This document shows, piece after piece, positions 7,334 through 14,821 of a DNA stretch of 20,796 bases. The notes below the pieces were generated by a model that was not told the origin of the DNA, made no database searches, and saw nothing but the letters and a program-made list of their open reading frames with translations. Source of the stretch: Sedimentisphaerales bacterium (lineage in GTDB: Bacteria; Planctomycetota; Phycisphaerae; Sedimentisphaerales; SG8-4); NCBI GenBank assembly GCA_016928975.1, contig JAFGJR010000024.1, positions 1 through 20,796 of the forward strand, written 5' to 3'. The stretch's first letter is position 1. Every line of letters starts with the position of its first letter. Both the position numbers and the translations under genes were made by a program.

Positions 7334-9865
7334 TTACAGATCGTTGTTGTCGTCTTCTTCACGGACCGCCGACTCGGGAGTCTGCATCGTGGCGGCGCCC
7401 GTCGTCAGTTCGGAAGGCGCCGGGGCTGCCGGAGTCACCAGCGCCGCCGCCGGTCTCTGAGCCGGCGCCTCTGACGAAGTTGATGCCTCGGCATCGGCCT
7501 TGTCTGCCGGCCCGGCCTCCTTCTCGATCTTGTCCAGCAGATGAAGCAGCAGGGTCGCCGCCTCGGCGTTCTTCGGATCCAGGCCGGCCTGCTCCAGCGG
7601 CTCACGAGCGTAGCCCGTCTCGCCGGCGCCCAGCAAATGATAGCCCAGCAGCAACTGCAGGTCGGAGTCATCGCTGGACGCCTCCTGCTTGTCCACGAGC
7701 TTCTCAATCTGCTTGAACAATGTGTCGTCATCGGCATACAGGCCGCGAGGATAGAAGGCCCCCTCGTTCTCCGACGGAAGCTTCTTGAGAGCCGCTCGCA
7801 GTGCGTCGGCCGCCTTGTAGTACTGTTCGTTGGCAAACAGCGCCTGGGCATACGCAAACGGCAGAATGACATCCTCCGGCGATAACGCCGTAGCTCTGGC
7901 GAACTTGTCCGCCGCCGTGCTGTATTCGCCGGACTCAAAGCTCTTGACGCCTTCCTCGAATCTCGTGTCCGCTTCTGTCTGCGCCGCCGGCTCCGGCCTC
8001 TTCTGCGCCAGTTGCGCGTGAAGGTCAGCAGGCGCGCTCTGATCGGCGAATGCGCTCGGGTCGGTGGTCAGGGAGCCATCGTCGTTGTAGTAGTTGTACG
8101 TGTAGTAGTTGTTCGTCTCGCCCGCCACTTCGGTGGCCACCGGGTAGTATCCACACCAGACGTACGGGTGATAGCCGTACCAGTAGTACCGCATGTAGCA
8201 GTAATCATCGGGCCAGTAGCCGCCCAGGCTGACGAACACGTACTTGCGATGATAGTACGGATACACGTAACCGTAATGGAAGCGCGGGCCAAAACGGTAG
8301 CCAATTGTGAAGTGAAAGCCCGGCCAGATCACTCGGTGATGCAGACGATAATGCGAGTCATAGTAGCTGTAGAGATGATGCGAACGATGCTCGATCAGGT
8401 GCGGCCGGTCATAGTACGACGCGCGCAGATAAGGCCGCCGCAGCGAGAGGTTCTCCGTACGCACGAGCGTGCGAGCGGCGATATTGGGCCTTTCCATGGG
8501 GGGCCTGCCCACAGGTCGTATCCCCCGTTGGGCCATGTGCTCATTGAGGCGCGTGCCAAGGTGTTCGCGTCGGACCATGGACTCCGCCCGCTGTCTCTGA
8601 GCATCCGGCACCCTGTTTCCGTGATCGCCCACCCGGCTCGCCGTACCCGCCCCGCGATTCTCGAAGCGTCCCTGAGAGCTCGGCGTGTTCCCCCCTCCCG
8701 GACCGATCCGAGTTGCCGGCGCCCGGCTTGTCTGCGGCCGCTGACCGGTACGCCGTTCCTCCATTCGCGACCGTACCGATCCCCTACTGCCAATCCGCCC
8801 CGAGGGGCTCGGTGCCGCCTGCTGCGAATCGCGCTGCGGCGGTTCCCTCTGCGGCCTGGCCGTCTGCTGTGGAGCCGATCTCGGTGAGGGCGAAGACCTC
8901 TCCGTCCGGCTTCCTGCCTGGCCACTCGCCGATCCTCTTCGCGAGCCGACAGGGCTGAACAGCGATCTTCGATCCGTGGCAGAACGCTCCGTTGAGGTCT
9001 GTGTCATCACTTGGGGGGCAGACCTCCGAGATTCCACCGTTTGCCTCGACTCGGCCCTCGGTCCCGCAGATGGCGACGGCGCTGGCGATACGGCACTGGG
9101 CGTACGTCGTGACGCCATGCGGTCCACAAACGACCGGCGGGTCACGCTGCCGTCGGCAGAGGTGTCTGAAGCAGAGGATCGCGGCGATGTCAGACTCCGC
9201 GTGCTCGGACTCTCGACCGGCACTCTTCTGCCGATGCCACTCCCTATCGAACTGGAAAGGCCGCTGGAAGAGGGCGTGTCGGTTCGTCGTGGAGTGAACA
9301 CACTCCCAGATCCCTGCCGACTGGAAGGTGTCCACGTCGGGCTCGAAGTCCGTGCAGACTGGCGACTCGGGGCCGGCGCGCTAATCGAGGGCCTCGACGA
9401 CGATCTGCTCGAAAAAGGACTCGAACGCATCGTCACAGATGGACTGCTCCCGTCGAACGATGAACGCGATGGAGAAACCGAGCGAGATGCGCCCGGTGTG
9501 AATGACGGTCTCGACGGCGCCGTCGCGCGTGGACTGCTCCGGGTAGACGAGGGCCCGGACCGTGCCATCGAAGACGATCCTCCGGAACGAAATGCGGAAC
9601 CTGAGCTTCGCGAGAATCCAGACCTTGAGCTGGAGCTTGTGGCCCCGCCCCGACTTGAACCGCGCTGAGCGAGGACAGGCATCGTTGGCAGAAGGCTGGA
9701 CAAACCGGCCTGGTACGTTGCCGGCGCTCTCTCGTCGCCCTGGGTCCGCGGGTCAGACCGGGGCCGTGCCAGACGGAAGCCAGACGATCCGATCAACAAA
9801 GCCACCGTGAGCATCACAGACACTGCGGCTGTTTTGCGGTCTCTTCTCTCACCTGTGACAAACAT
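7334..9865 (-). CDS. Large exported protein: Ser/Arg-rich region, Tyr/His-rich region and TPR-like repeats
   Basis: This 843-residue protein has four zones. An N-terminal hydrophobic stretch (about residues 15-30, SVMLTVALLIGSSGF) is a signal peptide or anchor. Residues about 60-480 are low-complexity, rich in Ser, Arg, Pro and Thr, and surely disordered. Residues about 480-595 are dominated by Tyr, His, Trp and Gly (for example GYVYPYYHRKYVFVSLGGYW). Residues about 630-760 hold at least two TPR-like helix pairs (FEEGVKSFESGEYSTAADKF, then AYAQALFANEQYYKAADALR), followed by an Ala/Pro-rich acidic tail. The ATG at 9865 has AAGGAGAT six bases upstream. An in-frame TTG at 9949 lacks such support. 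I know of no defined function; an envelope or surface-associated scaffold is an inference from composition. Confidence 0.82.
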   Translation of the reverse strand: MFVTGERRDRKTAAVSVMLTVALLIGSSGFRLARPRSDPRTQGDERAPATYQAGLSSLLPTMPVLAQRGSSRGGATSSSSRSGFSRSSGSAFRSGGSSSMARSGPSSTRSSPRATAPSRPSFTPGASRSVSPSRSSFDGSSPSVTMRSSPFSSRSSSRPSISAPAPSRQSARTSSPTWTPSSRQGSGSVFTPRRTDTPSSSGLSSSIGSGIGRRVPVESPSTRSLTSPRSSASDTSADGSVTRRSFVDRMASRRTPSAVSPAPSPSAGPRAESRQTVESRRSAPQVMTQTSTERSATDRRSLFSPVGSRRGSASGQAGSRTERSSPSPRSAPQQTARPQREPPQRDSQQAAPSPSGRIGSRGSVRSRMEERRTGQRPQTSRAPATRIGPGGGNTPSSQGRFENRGAGTASRVGDHGNRVPDAQRQRAESMVRREHLGTRLNEHMAQRGIRPVGRPPMERPNIAARTLVRTENLSLRRPYLRASYYDRPHLIEHRSHHLYSYYDSHYRLHHRVIWPGFHFTIGYRFGPRFHYGYVYPYYHRKYVFVSLGGYWPDDYCYMRYYWYGYHPYVWCGYYPVATEVAGETNNYYTYNYYNDDGSLTTDPSAFADQSAPADLHAQLAQKRPEPAAQTEADTRFEEGVKSFESGEYSTAADKFARATALSPEDVILPFAYAQALFANEQYYKAADALRAALKKLPSENEGAFYPRGLYADDDTLFKQIEKLVDKQEASSDDSDLQLLLGYHLLGAGETGYAREPLEQAGLDPKNAEAATLLLHLLDKIEKEAGPADKADAEASTSSEAPAQRPAAALVTPAAPAPSELTTGAATMQTPESAVREEDDNNDL

Positions 9866-10308
9866 GATGATCTCCTTTCCTTCGCCGCCACCCCACACGT
9901 TCGATCGCGGAGGCGTCGTGCAAAAGACACCTTCCTGCGGCAGGGCCAACTCATATATAAGTATATTTCTGCAAACGGTTTACGGCTTGCACGCCCCTTT
10001 CCCAGGATCGGCGGACCGTTGTCTTTTCCCTTGTCGTTGAACCTATGTGTCACAGCCGTTGTTGCAGGCTGCCGTTTGCGCCTGTCTGTTCTATCTCATT
10101 AAGGCGTCGCCGCCAAGCAAGGTAACGCGAAAGTCGGGGGTTTTCCGGCCTTTGCGTGGTTTTCTTCAAACCACCATCTTCGCCCTGGTTCTTCCCCGAC
10201 ACTCCCGGGGGGCGACCATCGGCATCCACAGAGACAGCAGCGCCCGCTTGACCAGGCCCACAAGGCCAGGCGCGCAGATTTCGCCTGCGCGCCGGACAAT
10301 ATTTTCGC
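9866..10308. other. Long gene-free divergent intergenic region with several hairpins
   Basis: No convincing gene is seen here on either strand. Near the left end an AT-rich stretch has a TATACT box on the minus strand (9965-9960), a possible -10 element for the large exported protein, without a clear -35. A perfect 7-bp hairpin lies at 10156-10174 (GTGGTTT, loop TCTTC, AAACCAC), and a 9-bp hairpin at 10269-10293. The region may hold 5' leaders or a small RNA. I could match it to no known riboswitch. Confidence 0.5.
10269..10293 (+). other. Strong 9-bp GC-rich hairpin just ahead of the rpmF promoter
   Basis: GGCGCGCAG (10269-10277) pairs perfectly with CTGCGCGCC (10285-10293) across a seven-base loop. 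It ends 15 bases before the -35 box of the rpmF operon. On the plus strand it is followed by GGACAATATTTTC, which has a short T run after seven bases. It could terminate transcription arriving from the left or serve as a DNA-binding dyad. Confidence 0.5.
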
Positions 10309-10337
10309 TTGACATGGTTCCGGGCGAAAGATATTAA
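10309..10337 (+). promoter_or_regulatory. Sigma70-type promoter for the rpmF-plsX-fab operon
   Basis: A perfect TTGACA (10309-10314) is followed after 17 bases by TATTAA (10332-10337, four of six matches). Transcription would start near 10344, about 65 bases ahead of rpmF. This is the only strong promoter found between the divergent neighbour and the operon. Confidence 0.7.
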
Positions 10338-10347
10338 GGAATACTTC

Positions 10348-10422
10348 ATGCACAGCCTCAGAGAAACATGCTCTGCGAGTGATTTGCAGGCAGACTGGAG
10401 TACCGAACAATGCTACCAATGA
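10348..10422 (+). other. Possible 24-codon leader reading frame overlapping the start of rpmF
   Basis: ATG at 10348 follows TAAGGAA at seven bases and opens 24 codons, starting MHSLRETCSASDL. Its TGA (10420-10422) lies inside the start of rpmF and overlaps that gene's second in-frame ATG as ATGA. If the predicted promoter is right, the transcript would begin only about four bases before this ATG, so its ribosome site would be largely absent. Coding status is uncertain. Confidence 0.25.
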
Positions 10423-10598
10423 AGAAAATGAGTCGAAGTGCTGTCCGTATGCGGCGGTCTCATCACCGACTCAAACCGATCAACTATTCGGTGTGCCCCA
10501 AGTGCGATCAGGCGAAACTGCCCCATGCGGCGTGCGGCAACTGCGGGTACGTGCATCCGGGACTCACCCTGAAGCTCGGCAAGGAGGAAACCACGTAA
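10410..10598 (+). CDS. rpmF: Large-subunit ribosomal protein bL32
   Basis: The 62-residue basic protein shows the bL32 pattern: a Lys/Arg-rich start with MRRSHHRLKP (about residues 14-23), then a zinc ribbon with CPKC (29-32) and CGNC (42-45). All four cysteines are kept, so this is the zinc-binding form. The start MLPMKK is chosen by alignment with the usual M-x-x-P-K-R opening of the family. GGAG lies eight bases upstream. ATG 10419 is an alternative. The last codons contain the ribosome binding site of plsX, which begins two bases after the stop. Linkage of rpmF to plsX and the fab genes is the common bacterial order; the yceD-like gene often found before rpmF is absent. Confidence 0.95.
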   Translation: MLPMKKMSRSAVRMRRSHHRLKPINYSVCPKCDQAKLPHAACGNCGYVHPGLTLKLGKEETT

Positions 10599-10600
10599 GC

Positions 10601-11614
10601 ATGCGTATCGCTGTGGATGCCATGGGAGGGGACCACGCACCCGACGAAATCATCACTGGAGCGTTGGCGGCGTTGCCCCGGCTCAAGCGTGAGGATACCG
10701 TCATCCTGGTTGGGCCAAAGGAGTTGTTGGAGCAGAAGCTGGCTGGCCTGAAGTACGACAGGGATCGCGTCAGCGTTGTGGACGCACCGGACGTGATCGC
10801 CATGGACGAGAGGCCGATTGACAGTCTGCGTCAGAAGCCCCGCAGCTCGATTGGGGTTTTGGCGAAACTGGCGAAGTTGGATCAAGCCGACGCAGTCATC
10901 TCCGCGGGTAACACGGGAGCGTGTGTTGCGGCATTCCAGATGCGCATGCGAACGCTGCCGGGCGTCAATCGCCCTGGGATTGCCGTCGTGTTCCCCACGA
11001 CCGAGAATCCGGTCACCATCTGCGACGTGGGCGCGAATATCGCGTGCAAGCCCATCAACTTGTACCAGTACGGGCTGATGGCAAGCATCTATTCACGGCA
11101 TTTTCTCGGAGTCCAGAGCCCACGCATCGGGCTCATGAGCATCGGCGAGGAAGAGGCCAAGGGCAATGAGATCGTCAAGCGCACGCGGGAACTACTGCGC
11201 GGTGACCCACGGCTGAATTTCATCGGCAATGTGGAGGGAAGAGACATCTTCCGAAATGTTTGCGACGTGATCGTCTGCGAGGGGTTCGTTGGGAATGTGA
11301 TCCTCAAGCTCACGGAAGGAGCGGTGGAAGGATTGTTCCGGGCCATCAAGCAGGAATTGAGCCCGTGGCTGGGCCTGATCTTCCGACGGACCATCCTGCG
11401 GGTCTATCAGAAGCACGACTACAACGAATACGGAGGGGCCCCCCTGCTCGGGATCAATGGGACGGCCCTGATCTGTCACGGGGCCAGCCGTGCCCGGACG
11501 ATCAGCAACGCCGTCGTCACTGCCAGGACCTGCTACACGCAAGGGATCAACGAAAAGATCATGGAGTGTCTGTCGCAAGCTTGCGTAAGGACTTCGGATG
11601 TACAAGGAATTTGA
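10601..11614 (+). CDS. plsX: Phosphate acyltransferase PlsX
   Basis: The 337-residue product matches PlsX, which makes acyl-phosphate from acyl-ACP and inorganic phosphate at the membrane surface. PlsY then uses this to start phospholipid synthesis. The N terminus AVDAMGGDHAPDEI is the family signature; SAGNTGACVAAF (about residue 100) and ICDVGANIACKP (about 138) are further conserved blocks. The length is normal. The start ATG is fixed by AAGGAGG ten bases upstream, inside the end of rpmF. The last 17 bases overlap the start of fabH, suggesting coupled translation. Confidence 0.96.
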   Translation: MRIAVDAMGGDHAPDEIITGALAALPRLKREDTVILVGPKELLEQKLAGLKYDRDRVSVVDAPDVIAMDERPIDSLRQKPRSSIGVLAKLAKLDQADAVISAGNTGACVAAFQMRMRTLPGVNRPGIAVVFPTTENPVTICDVGANIACKPINLYQYGLMASIYSRHFLGVQSPRIGLMSIGEEEAKGNEIVKRTRELLRGDPRLNFIGNVEGRDIFRNVCDVIVCEGFVGNVILKLTEGAVEGLFRAIKQELSPWLGLIFRRTILRVYQKHDYNEYGGAPLLGINGTALICHGASRARTISNAVVTARTCYTQGINEKIMECLSQACVRTSDVQGI

Positions 11615-12611
11615 GGATTGCCCCCTCGCAAACCGCGCCGTGATTACCGGGTGCGGTTCTTTCGTTCCGCCGAATGTACTGACCAATGACGATCTCGCCC
11701 GCAGGATGGACACTTCGGACGAATGGATCGCCACGCGGACGGGGATCAAGTCACGACACATCACGACGGACGGCGAGACAACCGCCTACCTCGCCACAGA
11801 GGCCGCCAAGCGGGCGCTGGATCGCGCCGGACTCAAGGGCGAGGATGTCGAGCTCATTACCGTGGCAACGATCACTCCCGAGATGGTCTTTCCCTCCACC
11901 GCGTGCTTCGTCCAGCAGGCGATCGGCGCCAAGAAGGCGTGGGCTTTCGATCTGGCGGCCGCCTGCAGCGGCTTCGTCTACTTGCTCCACCTGGTCCACC
12001 AGCTCATCGGCAGCGCCCGGCTCAACAATGCGCTGGTCATCGGAGCCGAGACGCTGACCAAGATCACCAACTGGAAAGACCGGACCAGTTGCATCCTGTT
12101 TGGCGACGGGGCCGGCGCCGTCATCGTCGAGCGCAAGGACAACGCCGGAAGAGGCATCATCTACAGCACTCTGGGCGCGGATGGGACGTACTGGGAGTCA
12201 CTGAACTGCCGAGCCCACGGCTCGCGCAACCCGGTGAGCAGACCGCTGGACGATCCGGACATGGTCTACATGCAGATCAAGGGCAGAGAGGTCTACCAGC
12301 AGGCGGTGCGACGAATCGTCGATGCCGTCGCTGACTGCATGGACCACTGTGGCCTGGCCACAGACGATGTGGCGATGATGATCTCGCACCAGATGAACGC
12401 GCGAATCATCGAATCGGCCGCCAAGAGGCTGGGATTGCCCGCGGAGAAGGTGTTCGTCAATATCCATGATTACGGCAATACCTCTGCGGCTTCCGTGCCC
12501 ATCGCTTTCGACGAATGCATGCGGCAGGGCAAGCTGAAAAAAGGGGATATCGTTATCTTCGTGGCATTCGGCGCCGGCGTCACCTGGGGCGCCAACATTA
12601 TCGAGATTTAG
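11598..12611 (+). CDS. fabH: Beta-ketoacyl-ACP synthase III (FabH)
   Basis: FabH starts fatty acid synthesis by condensing an acyl-CoA primer with malonyl-ACP. The 337-residue protein has the Cys-His-Asn triad: C123 in DLAAACSGFVYLL, H264 in ISHQMNARIIESAAKRL, and N294 in DYGNTSAASVPIA. The usual P-H-Q-A-N is S-H-Q-M-N here, a minor variant. TRTGIKSRH near residue 47 is also typical. The start at 11598 has AAGGAC six bases upstream. It gives about ten extra residues before the conserved AVITGCGSFVPP block and overlaps plsX by 17 bases. Confidence 0.96.
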   Translation: MYKEFEDCPLANRAVITGCGSFVPPNVLTNDDLARRMDTSDEWIATRTGIKSRHITTDGETTAYLATEAAKRALDRAGLKGEDVELITVATITPEMVFPSTACFVQQAIGAKKAWAFDLAAACSGFVYLLHLVHQLIGSARLNNALVIGAETLTKITNWKDRTSCILFGDGAGAVIVERKDNAGRGIIYSTLGADGTYWESLNCRAHGSRNPVSRPLDDPDMVYMQIKGREVYQQAVRRIVDAVADCMDHCGLATDDVAMMISHQMNARIIESAAKRLGLPAEKVFVNIHDYGNTSAASVPIAFDECMRQGKLKKGDIVIFVAFGAGVTWGANIIEI

Positions 12612-12680
12612 GGCGCCATCGCCGGCAGACGCAGCGTCGCCCGCGCCGTCGGGGCGTGGACTGAGACAGGGATACGAACG

Positions 12681-13607
12681 ATGAAGACCGCCTTTCTGTT
12701 TCCCGGACAGGGTGCCCAGACAGTCGGGATGGGCGCCGATGTCGCGGCGGCATTTCCAGCAGCAGCGGACTTGTTCGCCCGGGCCAATCAGGTCGTCGGC
12801 TTCGACCTGCGCGAGGTCTGTTTCGGGGGCCCGGCGGACCGACTCAACAGCACGACCATCTCGCAGCCGGCTATCTTCGTGACCTCTGCCGCTCTACTGG
12901 CCGCGATTCAGGCCAACACGCAGCTCAAGCCGGATGTTGCCGCTGGGCTCAGCATGGGCGAATACACTGCACTGTACGCCGCGGGAGCCTTCAGCTTCGA
13001 GGATGGGCTCAGGCTGGTCACCAAACGCGGCGAGGCAATGCAGAGTGCCGCCGACGCCACGAAAGGGGGCATGGTCAGCGTCTTGGGGCTCGACGAGGAC
13101 AAGGTGCGACAACTCTGTGACGAGGCTCGTGCCGGTGAGCTGCTCGAGCCGGTCAATTTCAACTGTCCCGGTCAGATCGTCGTCAGCGGAGCGATCGGCG
13201 CCTGTGAACGCGCGGAGCGACTGGCGGAGAAATACGGCGCGATCAAGGCTGTTCGATTGGAGGTCGCCGGAGCGTTTCACACGGATATGATGACCCCCGC
13301 GGCCCGAGCGCTCAAGCAGGCGCTATCGCAGACGACGATTGCCCTGCCGTCGGCTGTTCGCACGATCGCCAACATCACCGCCGAGTACTATCGGGACCCC
13401 GCCAGTGTCGTCGAGGGCCTGACCCGGCAGCTCACCAACGCCATCCTGTGGCAGAAATGCATGGAGCGCCTGGTGGCCGACGGCATCCAGGAATTCTACG
13501 AGATCGGACCCGGCAGGGTCCTGACCGGGCTGATGAAACGCATCAACCGCAGAGCGAAGGTGACCAACATCAGCAACCTGAGCTCGCTGTCAGCCGTGCT
13601 CGGATGA
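12681..13607 (+). CDS. fabD: Malonyl-CoA:ACP transacylase (FabD)
   Basis: FabD moves malonyl from CoA to the carrier protein to feed chain elongation. The 308-residue sequence has the N-terminal FPGQGAQTVGMG oxyanion motif (7-18), the nucleophilic serine S91 in GLSMGEY, the malonate-carboxyl-binding R115 in TKRGEAMQ, and the catalytic H199 in AGAFHTDMM. The length matches the E. coli enzyme. AGGGA lies nine bases before the ATG. A 69-base gap separates it from fabH, and fabG follows after 30 bases. Confidence 0.96.
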   Translation: MKTAFLFPGQGAQTVGMGADVAAAFPAAADLFARANQVVGFDLREVCFGGPADRLNSTTISQPAIFVTSAALLAAIQANTQLKPDVAAGLSMGEYTALYAAGAFSFEDGLRLVTKRGEAMQSAADATKGGMVSVLGLDEDKVRQLCDEARAGELLEPVNFNCPGQIVVSGAIGACERAERLAEKYGAIKAVRLEVAGAFHTDMMTPAARALKQALSQTTIALPSAVRTIANITAEYYRDPASVVEGLTRQLTNAILWQKCMERLVADGIQEFYEIGPGRVLTGLMKRINRRAKVTNISNLSSLSAVLG

Positions 13608-13637
13608 TCGTTTATACGGAAGACTCGAGGTGAAGAA

Positions 13638-14375
13638 ATGACGCAGAAACGACTTGCGGTGGTGACCGGCGCCGCCCGAGGCATCGGCCGGGCCATTGTC
13701 CTTGAACTGCTTCGACAGGGACGGGCCGTGGCAGGACTGGATATCGCGGAGGATCAGCTCACGCACCTCGAACGGACCGTCAAGGAAGCCGGTTTGGCGG
13801 TCGTAACGCGGTGCGTCGATATCACAAAGACCGATAAACTCACGGAAGTACTGGAATCCCTCGCGTCAGACTACGACGGCATCGGAATCCTCGTTAACAA
13901 CGCGGGGATTACCCGTGACAAGCTGATGATCCAGATGGACGATGAGGACTTCGACAAGGTTATCGCTGTGAACCTGCGGGCGGCATTCGTCGCGACCCGG
14001 GTGGCCGCCAAGTCGATGATCCGCAACAAATTCGGCAGAATCGTCAGTATCAGCTCTGTGGCGGGGGTCATGGGGCAGGCGGGTTCCACCAATTACGCCG
14101 CCAGCAAGGCGGGCCTGATCGGCATGACCAAGTCCATTGCCCGCGAGATCGGCAAGAAGGGCATTACTGCCAACTGCATCGCCCCCGGGTTCATCCAGAC
14201 CGAGATGACCGCCAGACTGCCTGATCCGGTCAAGGACGCTGCCATGCAGGTCATCCCGGTCAAGCGGTTCGGCACTGTGGAGGATGTCGCCAGAGCCGTC
14301 GCCTTCCTTGCCAGTGATGATTCCGGTTATATTACCGGACAGGTCCTCTGCGTCGACGGCGGGATGGCCATGTGA
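13638..14375 (+). CDS. fabG: 3-oxoacyl-ACP reductase (FabG)
   Basis: This 245-residue short-chain dehydrogenase reduces beta-ketoacyl-ACP with NADPH in the elongation cycle. The cofactor motif TGAARGIG is at 10-17, NNAG at 87-90, and the catalytic residues are S140, Y153 and K157 (YAASK), with the usual spacing. PGFIQTEMT and the terminal GQVLCVDGGMAM are typical of FabG. The position between fabD and acpP supports the role over that of other short-chain dehydrogenases. The ribosome site GAGGTGAAGAA is directly upstream of the ATG. Confidence 0.95.
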   Translation: MTQKRLAVVTGAARGIGRAIVLELLRQGRAVAGLDIAEDQLTHLERTVKEAGLAVVTRCVDITKTDKLTEVLESLASDYDGIGILVNNAGITRDKLMIQMDDEDFDKVIAVNLRAAFVATRVAAKSMIRNKFGRIVSISSVAGVMGQAGSTNYAASKAGLIGMTKSIAREIGKKGITANCIAPGFIQTEMTARLPDPVKDAAMQVIPVKRFGTVEDVARAVAFLASDDSGYITGQVLCVDGGMAM

Positions 14376-14410
14376 GCCGCCTCCCCCGCAAAAAAAAAGC
14401 AAAAAAGTGT

Positions 14411-14440
14411 TTGTCTATCCGAGCTTGCGGCCGGTAAGAT
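14411..14440 (+). promoter_or_regulatory. Probable internal promoter for acpP-fabF
   Basis: The 162-base gap between fabG and acpP is the longest in the operon. It contains TTGTCT (14411-14416) and TAAGAT (14435-14440) with an 18-base spacer, four of six matches each, preceded by A-rich sequence (14391-14406). Acyl carrier protein is needed in large amounts, so a separate promoter would make sense. Confidence 0.45.
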
Positions 14441-14537
14441 ACCGCCCGAATCTGGAGGGTGATATTGAACACATAGATCAGGCAATTACAGCCAAGACCT
14501 TACGTGAGAATTCCGATTCTGTTAAGGAGGATACGAA

Positions 14538-14816
14538 GTGAGTATCGACGAGGTGGATGTCCAAGCGATTGAGAATAAGGTGATCGAGATCATCAGCGAG
14601 CAGATGGGCGTTGATAAATCGGAGATTACCCGCGACACTTCCTTCATCAACGACCTGAACGCCGATTCTCTGGACACTGTGGAACTCGTCATGGAATTCG
14701 AGGACGAATTCGACATGAGCATACCGGATGAGGAGGCCGAGAAGATACAGACTGTCGGCGCCGCCATCGACTACATCATCAGTATTGCCCAAACGAAGAA
14801 GAAGGAAAGCACGTAG
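14538..14816 (+). CDS. acpP: Acyl carrier protein
   Basis: The 92-residue acidic protein carries growing acyl chains on a phosphopantetheine arm. The attachment serine is S44 in [20 protein letters not shown], the family's central motif, followed by the helix-3 segment [13 protein letters not shown]. The start is GTG, with a full-strength TAAGGAGG seven bases upstream, the strongest ribosome site in the window and in keeping with high expression. It is slightly longer than the E. coli protein, with a Lys-rich end (TKKKEST). fabF follows after five bases. Confidence 0.96.
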   Translation: MSIDEVDVQAIENKVIEIISEQMGVDKSEITRDTSFINDLNADSLDTVELVMEFEDEFDMSIPDEEAEKIQTVGAAIDYIISIAQTKKKEST

Positions 14817-14821
14817 CCCCA

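Noticed and set aside
7193..7716. Plus-strand frames starting near 7193 and 7219 opposite the end of the large exported protein.
   Set aside because: No ribosome site; they quickly run into Arg/Pro-rich antisense sequence of the TPR gene.
10100..10150. Sequence slightly like the core of a cyclic-di-GMP-I riboswitch (GCGAAAG-type bases).
   Set aside because: The defining conserved blocks and the tetraloop/receptor pairing are absent.
10047..10349. Short open frames on both strands in the gap before rpmF.
   Set aside because: No ribosome sites, no recognisable protein features, and they run through hairpins and the promoter.
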